From Phaeosaccion multiseriatum (lineage: Eukaryota; Ochrophyta, other classes): a stretch of DNA of 64,000 nucleotides. The DNA lies in assembly GCA_965112735.1 (NCBI GenBank), contig OZ218962.1, positions 1,612,001 to 1,676,000 of the forward strand. Direction: 5' to 3'. A program made the position numbers and the translations under genes. This document shows, one piece after another, positions 31,671 to 46,075 of the stretch (position 1 is the first letter of the stretch; every line of letters begins with the position of its first letter). Under the pieces are notes generated by a model that was given only the letters and a program-made list of their open reading frames with translations, searched no databases and had not been told where the DNA came from.

Positions 31671-34600
31671 CTCACTCACTCCACCCTTAACATCCTCCCT
31701 CCCTCCCTCCCTCCCTCTCTCTCACGCACGCCCTTACTCCCTAACTCTCTCCCCCTCCCTAGCTGATTCACTGACTTACTGACTCACTGACTCACTCCCT
31801 CACTGACTCACCCACTCATTCACTCACTCCCTGTCTGCTCTCACACTCATTCTCTTACGCACGCACGCACGTACTCACTTACTCCACCTTTCACTCCCTC
31901 CATCCCTCACTCCTTCAGTCACTGACTCACTCCTTCGTTCTCTCCCTCCCTCCCTGCCTCACTCACTGACTCCCGTACTCCCTCCCTTCCTCACTGACTC
32001 ACTGACTCACTGACTAACTATCTCACTCACCCACTCACTCACTCACTCACTCACTGACTCACTTCCTTCACTCCCTCCTAGCTCTCACACTCACTCTCTT
32101 ACGTACACACGCACGCATGCACACACTCACTCACTCCACCTTTCACTCCCTCCCTCCCTTCCTCCCTCCCCCCCCTCACTCACTCCGTCGCTTACTCCCT
32201 CACTCCCTTCCTCCCTCCCTCTCTCTCTCCCTCACTGACTCACCTACTCACTCCCTCACTCCCTCCCTCACTCCCTCCCTCCCTCCCTCCCTCCCTCCCT
32301 CCCTCCCTCCCTCCCTCACTCACTCACTCACTCACCCACTCACTCTCTCACCTATTCACTCCCCCACTCCCTCCACTCACTTCATCCCTTCTCTCCTCTC
32401 ACATCTCTCTTAAGCACGCACGCACGCACTCACTCACTCACTCACTCACTCACTCACTCACTCCACCCGTCACCCACTCCACCCTTCACCCCCTCCCCCC
32501 CTTCCTCCATCCATCCCTCCATTCCCTCTCTCATTCGCTCCCTCACTCCCTCCCTCCCTCACTCCCTCACCGACGCACTTATTCACTTTCTCACTCACAC
32601 CCTTCCTCACTCACTCACTCACTCACCCACTCATTCCCTCACTCCCTCCACTCACTTGATCCCTCCCTCTTCTCACACCTCTCTTCAGCACGCGCGCACG
32701 CCATGACTCACTCACGCACTCACTCACTCCACCCTTTACTCCGTCTCACCCTCTCTCTCTCCCTCCCTCCCTCCCTCTCTCCCTCCCTCCCTCCCTCCCT
32801 CCCTCTCTCTCACTCACTCCCTTACTCCCTCACTCTCTCGTCCCCTCCCTCCCTCCCTCCCTCCCTCACTGACTGTGAGACTTACTGACTCACTGACTCA
32901 GTCCCTCACTCACTCACCCACTCCCTCACTCACTCACTCCCTCCTCTAACACTCATTCTCTTACGCTCGCACGATGCACTCACTCCCCCTTTCACTCACT
33001 CACTCACTCACCCACTCACCCACTCATCCACTCATCCACTCACCCACTCACTCCCTCCCTGCTCTCATACTCTCTTACGCACGCACCCACGCAGGCACTC
33101 ACTCACTCCACCGTTCACTGCCTCCCTCCGTCCCTCCCTCTCTCCCTCTCTCCCCCTCTCCCCTCTCCCTCCCTCGCCCCCCTCTCTCACTCCCTCCCCT
33201 ACTTCCGCACTCCCTTCCTTCCTCCCTCCCTCCCTCCCTCCCTCACTGACTCACCTACTCACTACCTCACTCACTCACCCACTCACCCACTCACTTCCTC
33301 ACTCCCTCCACTTACTTCATCCCTCCCTCCTCTCACATCTGTCTTAATTAAGCACGCACGCACTCACTCACTCATTCACTCACTCCACCCTTTACTCCCT
33401 CTCTCTCTCCCTCTCTATATCCCCTCTCTCTCTCTTCATCACTCTATCACTTACTTCCTCCGTCACTCTCTCCCTCACTCACTGACTCACTGACTCCCTT
33501 TCTCACTCACGCCCTCCCTCCCTCGCTCACACACTCGCACACTCACTCCCCCATTTTTCCTCACTCCCTTCACTCGCTTCATCCCTCCCTCCTCACATCT
33601 CTCTAAGGCACGCACTCACTCACTCATTCACTCACTCACTCCACCCTTTTCTCCCTCTCACCCTCTCTCCCTCTCTCCCTCTCTCCCTCCGTCCTTCCCT
33701 CCCTCTCTCTCACTTCCTCCCCTATTCCCTGACTCTCTCTCTCCCTCCCCTCCTCCCTCCCTCCCTCCCTCCCTCACTGAATGTGAGAGTAACTGACTCA
33801 CTGCCTCACTGCCTCACTCACTCACCCACTCACTCACTCACTCACTCACTCACTCCCTCCTTGCTCTCACACTCACTCTCTTACCCATGCACGTATGCAC
33901 GCACGCACTCACTCACTCCACCTTTCACTCCCTTTACCTTATATATATGCACGCACGCACTCACTCGTTCCACCTTTGACTACCTCCATCCCTCCCTCTC
34001 CCTCATGCCACCTTTCACTTCCTCCCTCCATCCCTCCCTCGCTCCCCCCCTCACTCCCTCCCCTCTCTCATTCACTCCCTCACTCCCTCACTCCCTTCCT
34101 CTCTCCCTCCCTCCCTCCCTCCCTCATTGACTCACCTACTCACTTCCTCACTCACTCTCTCACTCACTCACTCACTGACCAACTCAGCCACTCACTCCCT
34201 CACTCCCTCCACTCACTTCATCCCTCTCTCCCCTCACACCTCTCTCAAGCACGCACGAACCTCACTCACTCACTCACTCCACCTTTCACTCGCTCTCTAC
34301 CTCCCTCTATCCCTCTCTCGCGCCCTCCATCCCCTCTCTCTCACTTACTCACTCACTCCCTTCCTCCGTCAGTCCCTCCCTCTCTCACTGACTCACTGAC
34401 TCACTCCCTCACTCACACCCTCCCTCCCTCACACACTCACTTACCCACTCACTCCCTCACTCCCTTACTCCCTCACTCTCTCCCGCCCTCCCTCCCTCCC
34501 TCCCTCCCTTTCTCACTCCCTCACCCACTTACTCTCTCACTCCTTCCACTCACTTGATCCCACCCTCCTCTCGCACCTCTCTTAAGCATGCACGCACGCA

Positions 34601-35358
34601 AGTACTCACTCACTCCACCCCTCACTCCCTCTCTCCGTCCCACCCTCCCTCCCTCCCTACCTACCTACCTGCCTCCTCTCTCTCAGTCACTCCTTCACTC
34701 CCTCACTCCCTTCTTTCCCCATCTCTTCCTCACTGTCTCATCTGCTCACTTCCTCACACTCTCCCTACCTCCTTTCCTCTCTCCCTCCCTCCGTACCTCC
34801 TCTCTCTCACTCACTCCCTCCCTCCCTCCCTCCCTCCCTCCCTCCCTCCCTCCCTCCCTCCCTCCCTCCCTCCCTCCCTCCCTCCCTCCCTCCCTCACTC
34901 ACTCACTTCCTTCCTCCGTCACTCACTCCCTCCCTCACTGACTCACTGACTCACTGACTCACTGACTCACTGACCCACTCACACCCTCCCTCACTCACTC
35001 ACCCACTCACTCCCTCACTCGCTCACTCCCTCCACTCACCTCATCCCTCCCTCCTCTCACCCCTCTCTTAAGCACACACGCACGCAATCACTCACTCACT
35101 CACTCACTCACTCACTCACTCCACGCTTTACTCCCTCTCACCCTCTCTCCCTCTCTCCCTGTCTCCCTCCCTCCCTCCCTCCCTCCCTCTCACTCACTCT
35201 CTTCCTCCCGCACTATCTCCCGCCCTTCCTCCCTCCCTGCCTTCCTCCCTCAATCCTCCCCCATTGACTGTGAGACTTACTCACTGATTGACTCACTCAC
35301 CTGACTCACTCACTCACTCACTCACCCATGCACTTACTCACTCCCTCCCTCCCTCCCT

Positions 35359-36720
35359 GCTCTCACACTCATGCTCTTATGCACGCACGCACGCACACAC
35401 GCACTCACTCCACCTTTCACTCCCTCCCTCTCTCCCTCCCTCCCTCCCTTCCTCCCTCCCTCCCTGCCCTCTCTCCCTCCCTCCCTCACTCCCTCACTCC
35501 CTCACTCCCTCACTCCCTCACTCCCTCACTCCCTCACACCCTCACTCCCTCACTCCCTCACTCCCTCACTCCCTCACTCCCTCAGTCCGTTAGTCCCTCC
35601 TCCCTCCCTTCTTTCCTCCCTCACTGACTCACTGACTCACTTCCTCAGTCCCTCAATCACTGACTCACCCACGCACCCACTCACCTACTCACTCACACTA
35701 CTCACTCACACATTCTCCCTCCACTCACTTTATCCCTCCCTCCCTCCCTCCCTCCCTCCCTCCCGCTCTCTCTCTCACTCACTCTCTCACTCCCCCACTC
35801 TCTCCCCCCATCCCTCCTTCCCTCTCTCCCTCCCTCCCTCCCTCACTGACTTACTGACTCACTGAATCTCTCCTTCCCGCACTCACTCACTCACTCACTC
35901 ACTCACTCACTCCCTCACTCCCTCACTCACCCACTCACTCCCTCACTCACTCACTCCCTCCCTCCCTCCCTCCCTCCCTCCCTCCCTCCCTCCCTCCCTC
36001 CCTCCCTCCCTCCCTCCCTCCCTCCCTCCCTCCCTCCCTCCCTCCCTCCCTCCCTCCCTCCCTCCCTCCCTCCCTCCCTCCCTCCCTCCCTCCCTCCCTC
36101 CCTCCCTCCCTCCCTCCCTCCCTCCCTCCCTCCCTCCCTCCCTCCCTCCCTCCCTCCCTCCCTCCCTCCCTCCCTCACTCACTCACTCCCTCCCTCCCTC
36201 CCTCCCTCCCTCCCTCCCTCCCTCCCTCCCTCCCTCCCTCTCTCTCTCTCCCTTCCTCTTTCCCTCCCTCCCTCCCTCACTCACTCACTCACTCACTCAC
36301 TCCCTCACTCACTCACTCACTCACCCGCTTACTCTCTCACTCCTTCCTTTCACTTGATTCCTCCCTCCTCTCGCACCTCTCTTAAGCACGCACATACTCA
36401 CGCACGCACGCACTCATTCACTCCACCCTTCACTCCCTCCCTCCGTCCCTCCCTCCATCCCCTTTCTCACTTACTCTCTCACTCACCCTCTCACTCACTC
36501 TCTCAGTCACTCTCTCACTCCCTCTCTCTCTCCCCCCTCCCTCTCTCCCTCCCTTCCCCCTTCCCTCATTCACGCACTTCCTCTCTCACTCACTCCCTCA
36601 ATCACTCACTCACTCACGCGCCCTCTCACCTACTCACCCGCCCGCCCACTCACTCACTCACTCACTCACTTCCTCACTCCCTCACTCCCCCAATCGCTCC
36701 TCCCTCCCTCCCTCCCTCCC
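35359..36720. repeat. Segmental duplication within the repeat domain, left copy
   Basis: The order of landmarks TGCTCTCACACTCATGC, GTCCGTTAGTCCCTCC, CACTCAC..TTTATCCCTCC, CCCGCTTACTCTCTCAC and ACTCACCCGCCCGCCC here is the same as at 37850-39030. The offset is 2491 bp at the left and 2365 bp at the right, because CCCT and CTCA tracts differ in length. It contains a pure CCCT tract of over 200 bp (about 35953-36177). Confidence 0.85.
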
Positions 36721-37849
36721 TCACTGACTCACTGACTCACTGACTCACTGACTCACTCCCGCTCTAACTTACGCACGCACGCACGCACGCACACACCATT
36801 CACTCACCAACTAACTCACTCACTCACGCATGCACGCATACACGCACCAATCATCCCTCATTCAGTCATTCACTCACTCTCTCACCCACTCACTTGCTCC
36901 CGCCCTCACTCCCTCACCCACTCACTCACTGCTCACTCACTTACCCGTCACTCGCCATCCCTCCCTCCTTCACTCACTCACTCACTCACTCACTCACTCA
37001 CTCATCCACTCACCCACTCCCTCCCTCCCTCCCTCACTCACTCACTCACTCACTCTCGCTCACTCACTGACTCACTGACTCACTCACTCACTTCCTCTCT
37101 CACTCACTCACTTCACCCTTCGCTTCCGCCCTCACTCACTCTCTCCCTCACTCACTCACTCCACCCTTCACTGCCTCCCTCACTCACTTCATCCCTTCCT
37201 CCTCTCACACTCACTCGCTTACTTAATACTTACGCACGCACTAAATTCACCCACGCACCCACTCACCCCCTCATTCACTCCCTCACACGCGCGCACCAAT
37301 CACTCCCTCCCTCACCCACTCACCCACTCACCTACTTACACACCTACTTACTCATCCACTCACCTACTTACTCACCCACTCACCCAGCTACTTACACACT
37401 CACTCACCTACTTACTTACTTACTCACCTATTTGCTCACCCACTCATCCACTCACCCACTTACTGCCCCCCTCACTCACTTCATCTCTACCTCTTCTCAC
37501 ACTCACTCTCTTCTTCACGCACGTACGCACGTACTCACTCCCTGTACCCTTCACTCCCTCCCTCCCTCCTTCTCTCTCTCCCTGACTCCCTCCCTCCCTC
37601 CCTCCCTCCCTCACTGACTCACTGACTCACTGACTCACTGACTTACTCACGCACACACTCACCCACCCCCCCCAAATCCCTCGCTCACCACCGACGTGAC
37701 GCCGACCCAGCTCGCTCTGACATAACTCGCTCACTCACTCATCACTCAGCTACTCCCTCGCTCACTCACTCACTCACTCACTCACTCACTCACTCACTCA
37801 CTCACTCACTCACTCACTCACTCACTCACTTACTCACTCCCTCCCTCCC

Positions 37850-39030
37850 TGCTCTCACACTCATGCTCTTATGCACGCACACACGCACACACGCACACAC
37901 GCACTCACTCCACCTTTCACTCCCTCCCTCTCTCCCTCCCTCTCTCCCTTCCTCCCTCCCTCCCTGCCCTCTCTCCCTCCCTCCCTAACTCCCTCACTCC
38001 CTCACTCCCTCACTCCCTCACTCCCTCACTCCCTCACTCCCTCACTCCCTCACACCCTCACTCCCTCACTCCCTCACTCCCTCACTCCCTCACTCCCTCA
38101 GTCCGTTAGTCCCTCCTCCCTCCCTTCTTTCCTCCCTCACTGACTCACTGACTCACTTCCTCAGTCCCCCAATCACTGACTCACCCACGCACCCACTCAC
38201 CTACTCACTCACACATTCTCCCTCCACTAACTTTATCCCTCCCTCCCTCCCTCCCTCCCTCCCTCCCTCCCTCCCTCCCTCCCTCCCTCCCTCCCTCCCT
38301 CCCTCTCTCTCACTCACTCTCTCACTCCCCCACTCTCTCCCCCCATCCCTCCCTCCCTCCCTCCCTCCCTCCCTCACTGACTTACTGACTCACTGAATCT
38401 CTCCTTCCCGCACTCACTCACTCACTCCCTCACTCCCTCACTCCCTCACTCCCTCACTCCCTCCCTCCCTCCCTCCCTCCCTCCCTCCCTCCCTCCCTCC
38501 CTCCCTCCCTCCCTCCCTCCCTCCCTCCCTCCCTCCCTCCCTCCCTCCCTCCCTCCCTCCCTCCCTCCCTCCCTCCCTCCCTCCCTCCCTCTCTCTCTCT
38601 CTCCCTCCCTCCCTCCCTCCCTCCCTCCCTCACTCACTCACTCACTCACTCACTCACTCACTCACTCACTCACTCACTCACTCACTCACCCGCTTACTCT
38701 CTCACTCCTTCCTTTCACTTGATCCCTCCCTCCTCTCGCACCTCTCTTAAGCACGCACGTACTCACGCACGCACGCACTCACTCACTCCACCCTTCACTC
38801 CCTCCCTCCGTCCCTCCATCCATCCCCTCTCTCACTTACTCTCTCACTCACCCTCTCAGTCACTCCCTCACTCCCTCCCTCACTCCCTCACTCTCTCCCC
38901 CCTCCCTCTCTCCCTCCCTTCCCCCTTCCCTCATTCACGCACTTCCTCTCTCACTCACTCCCTCAATCACTCACTCACTCACGCGCCCTCTCACCTACTC
39001 ACCCGCCCGCCCACTCACTCACTCACTCAC
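37850..39030. repeat. Segmental duplication within the repeat domain, right copy
   Basis: Partner of 35359-36720. The landmarks are nearly identical in base sequence, while the microsatellite runs between them have expanded or contracted. This separates slippage at tracts from duplication of the whole block. Confidence 0.85.
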
Positions 39031-41265
39031 TCACTGACTCACTCACTCACTCACTCACTCACTCACTCACTCACTCACTCACTCACTCACTCACTCACTC
39101 ACTTGCCCACGCACACACTCATTCACTCACTCACTCACTCACTCACGCACTCACTCACTCACTCACCCAGCCACTCACCCAGCCACTCACCCACTCCCTC
39201 CCTCCCTTCCTCCTCTCTCACATACTCCCTCACTCCCTTACTCTCCTCTCCACTCCCTCCCTCCATTCCTCCCTCCCCCGCTGACTCACTTACTCACTCC
39301 CTCACTCACTCACTCACTCACTCACTTACTCACTCACTCACTCACTCACTCACTCACGCACGCATCTCTGACCTTCACACTCTCCCACTTACTCCCTCAC
39401 TCTCTCTCTCACTCAGACAACCACTTACTCCATCCCTCCCTCACTCACTCACTGACTCACTCATGCACCCTCTCACCCATTCACTCACCCACTCACTCAC
39501 TCCGTCACTCACTCCATCACTCACTTTGTCACTCACTCACTTACCCACTCACTCACCCACTCACTCACCCATTTACTCACTCACTCCCCTCACTCCCCAC
39601 CCACTCCCCCACTCACTCTCTCACTCAGTTCATCCCTCCCTCCTCTCACACTCACTCACTTGTGCACGCACGCACCCAAATCGCCCACCCACTCACCCAC
39701 TCTCCCATTTTAGCGAACGATCTAAATACGGCCGGAGCAAGCTCGCTCTACAATACACTCACTCACTCACATACTCAACTCAACTCTCTCACCCACTCAC
39801 TCACGCTTGCGCGCACGCACCACTCTCTTCCTCCATCACTCAACCACTCACTCACTCACTCACTCACTCACTCACTCCCTCCCTAACTCACTCACTCACT
39901 CACTTACTTACTTACTCACTCACTCACTCACTCACTTAGTTCTCCTCACTTGTTTTTAGTCTCTATCCTACCGAGCCAGTTCGCTCTTATTCCAACGCAC
40001 TCACCTACTCACTCGCCCACTAGCTACCGAGCAGGTTCGCTCTATAATACACTCATTCACTCACTCTCTCACTCCCTCCATCACTCACTTCATCCCTCCC
40101 TCCTCTCACACTTACTTACTTACTTACTTACTTACGCTCGCACGCACACACTCGTTCACATACTCTACCCTTCACTCCCTCCCTCCTTCTCTTCCTTCCA
40201 CCCCCCCTCCCTCCCCCCCTCTCTCACTCCCTCCCTAACTCCCTAACTCTCTCCCCCCTTCCCTCCTCCCTCCATCCCTCCCTCCCTCACTAACTCACTG
40301 ACTCACTGACTTGATCCCTCACTCACTCCCTACTCACAAACCCTCTCATCCACACACTCGCCCCCTCACTCACTCACTCACTCACGCACCCACTCAATCA
40401 CTCACTCACTCACTCACTCGCTCACGCCCTCACCCACCCACCCACGCACTCACTCACTCACTCACTCACCCACTCTCGCACTCACTCACTCACTCACTCA
40501 CTCACTCACTCACCCACCCACTCACTCCCCTCACTTCATCCCTCCCTCCTCTCACACACTCTCTTACGCACGCACACACGCCCATACTCACTCCCTCCCT
40601 CACTCCCTCCATCCCTCTCTCACTATCTCACTCCCTCACTCTCTCCCTCCCTCCTTCCCTCCCGCCCTCACTCACTCACTCACTCTCTCACTCACTCACT
40701 CCACCCCTTACTCCCTCCCTCACTTACTCCCATCCCTCCCTCCTCTCACACTCACCAACATACTCACACACGCACGTACGCGCCCAAACCATCCACTCAC
40801 CCACTTACACATGCACTCACTCACCCACTCACGCAGGCACCAATCACTCCCTCCCTCACCACTCACTCATTCACTCACTCACCATTCACTTCCACCCTCC
40901 CTCCCTCCCTCCCTCACTCGCTCACCCCCCCACCCTCTCACTCACTCACGCACTCACTTACTTACTCTCTCACTCCACCGTTCGTTTCCTCCCTCACTCG
41001 CTTTCTCCCTCGCTCAATCACTCCACCCATCATTCCCTCCCTTACTCACTTAATCCCTCCCTCCTCCCACACTCACTCGCTTACTTACTTACGCACGCAC
41101 CCAAATAATCCACTCACCCACTCCCTCCCTTACTTCCTCACTCATTCCCTCCCTCGCTCCCTCCCTCACTCATTCCCTCCCTCATGCACTTCATTCTTCC
41201 TCCTCTCACAATCATTCTCTTCCGTACGCAGGCATACAGACATGCACTCAGCCACTTACTCCACC

Positions 41266-41785
41266 CTTCCTCCCTTCCTTCCTTCTTTCCTTCCTTCCTT
41301 CCTTCCTTCCTTCCTTCCTTCCTTCCTTCCTTCCTTCCTTCCTTCCTTCCTTCCTTCCTTCCTTCCTTCCTTCCTTCCTTCCTTCCTTCCTTCCTTCCTT
41401 CCTTCCTTCCTTCCTTCCTTCCTTCCTTCCTTCCTTCCTTCCTTCCTTCCTTCCTTCCTTCCTTCCATCCTTCCTTCCTTCCTTCTTCCCACCCTTCTTT
41501 CCTTCCTTCCTCCCACCCTTCCTTCCTTCCTTCCTTCCTTCCTTCCTTCCTTCCTTCCTTCCTTCCTTCCTTCCTTCCATCCTTCCTTCCTTCCTTCCTC
41601 CCACCCTTCTTTCCTTCCTTCCTCCCACCCTTCCTTCCTTCCTTCCTTCCTTCCTTCCTTCCTTCCTTCCTTCCTTCTTCCCTCCCTCCCTCCCTCCCTC
41701 CCTCCTTCCCTCCCTCCCTTCCTTCCTTCCTTCCTTCCTTCCTTCCTTCCTTCCTTCCTTCCTTCCTTCCTTCCTTCCTTCCTTC
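41266..41785. repeat. CTTC tract
   Basis: About 500 bp of CTTC units with a few CCCA and CCCT interruptions; sub-blocks with CTTCCTCCCACCCTTC recur. Homopyrimidine mirror symmetry makes it a candidate for intramolecular triplex formation. Confidence 0.93.
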
Positions 41786-41998
41786 CTCCCTCCCTCCCTC
41801 CCTCCCTCCCTCCCTCCCTTCCCCGCTCCTTCCCTCCCTCCCTCCTTCCCTCCCTCCCTCCCTCCCTCCCTCCCTCCCTCCCTCCCTACCTACCTACCTA
41901 CCTACCTCCCTCCCTCCCTCCCTCCCTCCCTCCCTCCCTCCCTCCCTCCCTCCCTCCCTCCCTCCCTCCCTCCCTCCCTCCCTCCCTCCCTCCCTCAC
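41786..41998. repeat. CCCT tract with a CCTA cluster
   Basis: Pure CCCT repeats with five CCTA units near 41886-41905. It leads into the first of several CTCA blocks of about 1 kb period. Confidence 0.9.
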
Positions 41999-42660
41999 TC
42001 GCTCCCTCCCTCACTCGCTCCCTCCCTCACTCACTCACTCACTCACTTACTCACTCACTCACTCACTCACTCACTCAATCACTCACCCACTCACCAACTC
42101 ACTCACTGCCTCCTTCACTCACTCCCTCCCTCCCTCCCTCCCTCCCTCCCTGCCACCCTCCCTCACTCACTCACTCACTCACTTACTCACTCACTCACTC
42201 ACTGCCACCCTCCCTCACTCACTCACTCACTCACTCACTCACTCACTCACTCACTCACTCACTCACTCATTCACTCACTCACTCACTCAATCACTCACTC
42301 ACTCACTCACTCACTCACTCACTCACTCACTCACCCACTCACCCACTCACTCACTGCCTCTCTCACTCCCTCCCTCCCTCCCTCCCTCCCTCCCTCCCTC
42401 CCTCATTCACTCACTCACTCACTCACTCACTCACTCACTCACTCACTCACTCACTCACTCACTCACTCACTCACTCACTCACTCACTCACTCAATCACTC
42501 ACTCACTCACTCACACACTCACACACTCACTCCCTCACTCCCCCCCTCCCTCCCTTACTCCCTCCCCCCCTCCCTCCCTCCCTTCCACCCTCCCTTTCAC
42601 CCGCCCTCGCTCCCTCCCTCCCTCCCTCCGTCCCTCCCTCCGTGCCTCACTCCTTCCCTC

Positions 42661-42967
42661 CGTCCCTCCCTCCCTCCCTCCCTCCCTCCCTCCCTCCCTC
42701 CCTCCCTCCCTCCCTCCCTCCCTCCCTCCCTCTCTCCTTACTCCCTCCCTCCCTCCCTCCCTCCCTCCCTCCCTCCCTCCCTCCCTCCCTCCCTCCCTCC
42801 CTCCCTCCCTCCCTCCCTCCCTCCCTCCCTCCCTCCCTCCCTCCCTCCCTCCCTCCCTCCCTCCCTCCCTCCCTCCCTCCCTCCCTCCCTCCCTCCCTCC
42901 CTCCCTCCCTCCCTCCCTCCCTCCCTCCCTCCCTCCCTCCCTCCCTCCCTCCCTCCCTCCCTCCCTC
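42661..42967. repeat. CCCT tract
   Basis: About 300 bp of almost uninterrupted CCCT units, broken by one CTCTCCTTACTC stretch near 42731. Confidence 0.93.
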
Positions 42968-43680
42968 ACTCACTCCCTCCCTCCCTCCCTCCGTCCGTCC
43001 GTCCCCTCCCTCCCTCCCTCCCTCCCTCCCTCCCTCCCTCCCTCACTCACTCACTCACTCACTTACTCACTCACTCATTTACTCACTCACTCACTTACTC
43101 ACTCACTCACTCAATCACTCACCCACTCACCAACTCACCTACTGCCTCCTTCACTCCCTCCCTCCCTCCCTCCCTCCCTCCCTCCCTCCCTCCCTCCCTC
43201 CCTCACTCACTCACTCACTCACTTACTCACTAACTCACTCACTCACTCATTCACTCACTCACTCACTCACTCACTCACTCACTCACACACTCACTCACTC
43301 ACTCACTCACTCACTCACTCACTCACTCACTCACTCACCCACTCACTCACTGCCTCTCTCACTCCCTCCCTCCCTCCCTGTCTCCCTCCCTCATTCACTC
43401 ACTCACTCACTCACTCACTCACTCACTCACTCACTCACTCACTCACTCACTCAATCACTCACTCACTCACACACACACTCACTCACTCACTCCCTACCTC
43501 CCTCCCTCCCTTACTCCCTGCCCCCCTCCCTCCCTCCCTTCTTCCCTCCCTTCCACCCTCCCTCCCTCCCTCCCTCCCTCCGTCCCTCCCTCCGTGCCTC
43601 CCTCCCTCCCTCCCTCTCTCCATCCCTCCCTCCCTCCCTCCCCCCCTCTCTCCCTCCCTCCCTTCCTCCCTCCCTCCTTC

Positions 43681-44240
43681 CCTCCCTCCCTCCCTCCCTC
43701 CCTCCCTCCCTCCCTCCCTCCCTCCCTCCCTCCCTCCCTCCCTCCCTCCCTCCCTCCCTCCCTCCCTCCCTCCCTCCCTCCCTCCCTCCCTCCCTCCCTC
43801 CCTCCCTCCCTCCCTCCCTCCCTCCCTCCCTCCCTCCCTCCCTCCCTCCCTCCCTCCCTCCCTCCCTCCCTCCCTCCCTCCCTCCCTCCCTCCCTCCCTC
43901 CCTCCCTCCCTCCCTCCCTCCCTCCCTCCCTCCCTCCCTCCCTCCCTCCCTCCCTCCCTCCCTCCCTCCCTCCCTCCCTCCCTCCCTCCCTCCCTCCCTC
44001 CCTCCCTCCCTCCCTCCCTCCCTCCCTCCCTCCCTCCCTCCCTCCCTCCCTCCCTCCCTCCCTCCCTCCCTCCCTCCCTCCCTCCCTCCCTCCCTCCCTC
44101 CCTCCCTCCCTCCCTCCCTCCCTCCCTCCCTCCCTCCCTCCCTCCCTCCCTCCCTCCCTCCCTCCCTCCCTCCCTCCCTCCCTCCCTCCCTCCCTCCCTC
44201 CCTCCCTCCCTCCCTCCCTCCCTCCCTCCCTCCCTCCCTC
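43681..44240. repeat. Longest early CCCT tract
   Basis: About 560 bp with no interruption seen, roughly 140 units. Purity suggests recent expansion. Confidence 0.94.
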
Positions 44241-44556
44241 ACTTATCCACTCACCTCCCTCCCTCCGAGCTCGGTCTCCCTGGAACGCACTTATCCACTC
44301 CCTCCCTCCCTCCCTCCCTCACTCTCCCTCCCTCCCTCCCTCACTCTGGCCCTCCCTCCCTCCCTCCCTCCCTCCCTCCCTCCCTCCCTCCCTCACTTGT
44401 GCACCTCCCTCCCTCACTCTCCCTCCCATCCCTCGCTCTCCCTCATACTCCCTCCCTCCCTCCCTCCCTCCCTCCCTCCCTCCCTCCCTCCCTCAACCTC
44501 GCACTCACGCAAACCCTCACCTCCCTCTCTCTCCCTCCCTCCCTCACCTCCCTCCA

Positions 44557-44588
44557 TCGCCGAGCCAGCTCGCACTATAACACAGCTC
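44557..44588. other. Conserved inverted-repeat island
   Basis: CGCCGAGCCAGCTCGCAC followed by TATAACACAG, embedded in CCCT on the left and CTCA on the right. CGAGC-ca-GCTCG is a perfect 5-bp inverted repeat. The same island is at 46588-46630 and 47939-47980. Confidence 0.85.
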
Positions 44589-45208
44589 ACTCACTCACTC
44601 ACTCATCACTCACTCACTCACTCATCACTCACTCACTCATTCACTCACTCACTCGTTCACTCACTCACTCACTCACTCACTCCCATCCTCCTCGCCTCAT
44701 TCACTCCCTCATCCACTAACTCGCTTACCAACTCACTTACTCACATACTCCTTCACGTGCTCCCTCAATCCCTCTCTCCGTCACTCACTCCCTCCCTCAC
44801 TCGCTCCCTCACTCACTCACTCACTCACTCACTCACTCACTCACTCACTGACTCACTCACTCACTCAATCACTCCCTCACTCATTCACTCACTCACTCAC
44901 TCACTCACTCACTCACTCACTCACTCACTCACTCACTCACTCACTCACTCACTCCCTCACTCACTCACTCACTCACTCACTCACTCACTCACTCACTCAC
45001 TCACTCACTCACTCACTCACTCACTCACTCACTCACTCAATCCCTCACTCACTCACTCACACACTCACACACTCACTCACTCACTCCCCCCCTCCCTCCC
45101 TTACTCCCTCCCCCCCTCCCTCCCTCCCTTCCTCCCTCCCTTCCACCCTCCCTCCATCCCTCCCTCCCTCCGTCCCTCCCTCCCCTCCGTCCCTCCCTCC
45201 CTCCCTCA

Positions 45209-45535
45209 CTCCCTCCCTCCCTCCCTCCCTCCCTCCCTCCCTCCCTCCCTCCCTCCCTCCCTCCCTCCCTCCCTCCCTCACTCCCTCCCTCCCTCCCTCC
45301 CTCCCTCCCTCACTCCCTCCCTCCCTCCCTCCCTCCCTCCCTCCCTCCCTCCCTCCCTCCCTCCCTCCCTCCCTCCCTCCCTCCCTCCCTCCCTCCCTCC
45401 CTCCCTCCCTCCCTCCCTCCCTCCCTCCCTCCCTCCCTCCCTCCCTCCCTCCCTCCCTCCCTCCCTCCCTCCCTCCCTCCCTCCCTCCCTCCCTCCCTCC
45501 CTCCCTCCCTCCCTCCCTCCCTCCCTCACTCCCTC
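45209..45535. repeat. CCCT tract
   Basis: About 325 bp of CCCT with isolated CACT interruptions near 45279 and 45311. Confidence 0.92.
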
Positions 45536-45636
45536 ACTCCCTCCCTCACTCCCTCCTCCCTCACTCACTCACTCACTCACTCACTCACTCACTCACTCAC
45601 TCACTCACTCACTCACTCACTCACTCACTCACTCAC

Positions 45637-46075
45637 TCCCTCCCTCCCTCCCTCCCTCCCTCCCTCCCTCCCTCCCTCCCTCCCTCCCTCCCTCCCTCCC
45701 TCCCTCCCTCCCTCCCTCCCTCCCTCGCTCCCTCCCTCCCTCCCTCCCTCCCTCCCTCCCTCCCTCCCTCCCTCCCTCCCTCCCTCCCTCCCTCCCTCCC
45801 TCCCTCCCTCCCTCCCTCCCTCCCTCCCTCCCTCCCTCCCTCCCTCCCTCCCTCCCTCCCTCCCTCCCTCCCTCCCTCCCTCCCTCCCTCCCCCTCTCTC
45901 CCTCCCTCCCTTCCTCCCTCCCTCGCCCCCTCCCTCCCTCCCTCCCTCCCTCCCTCCCTCCCTCCCTCCCTCCCTCCCTCCCTCCTTCCCTCCCTCCCTC
46001 CCTCCCTCCCTCCGTCCCTCCCTCCCTCCCTCCCTCCCTCCCTCCCTCCCTCCCTCCCTCCCTCCCTCCCTCACT
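45637..46075. repeat. CCCT tract
   Basis: About 440 bp of CCCT with a few substitutions near 45726, 45892 and 46014. Confidence 0.92.

Noticed and set aside
43511-44242. Gly-Arg-Glu open frames on the minus strand, here and at other CCCT tracts
   Set aside because: They are the complement of CCCT repeats; tract length alone sets frame length.
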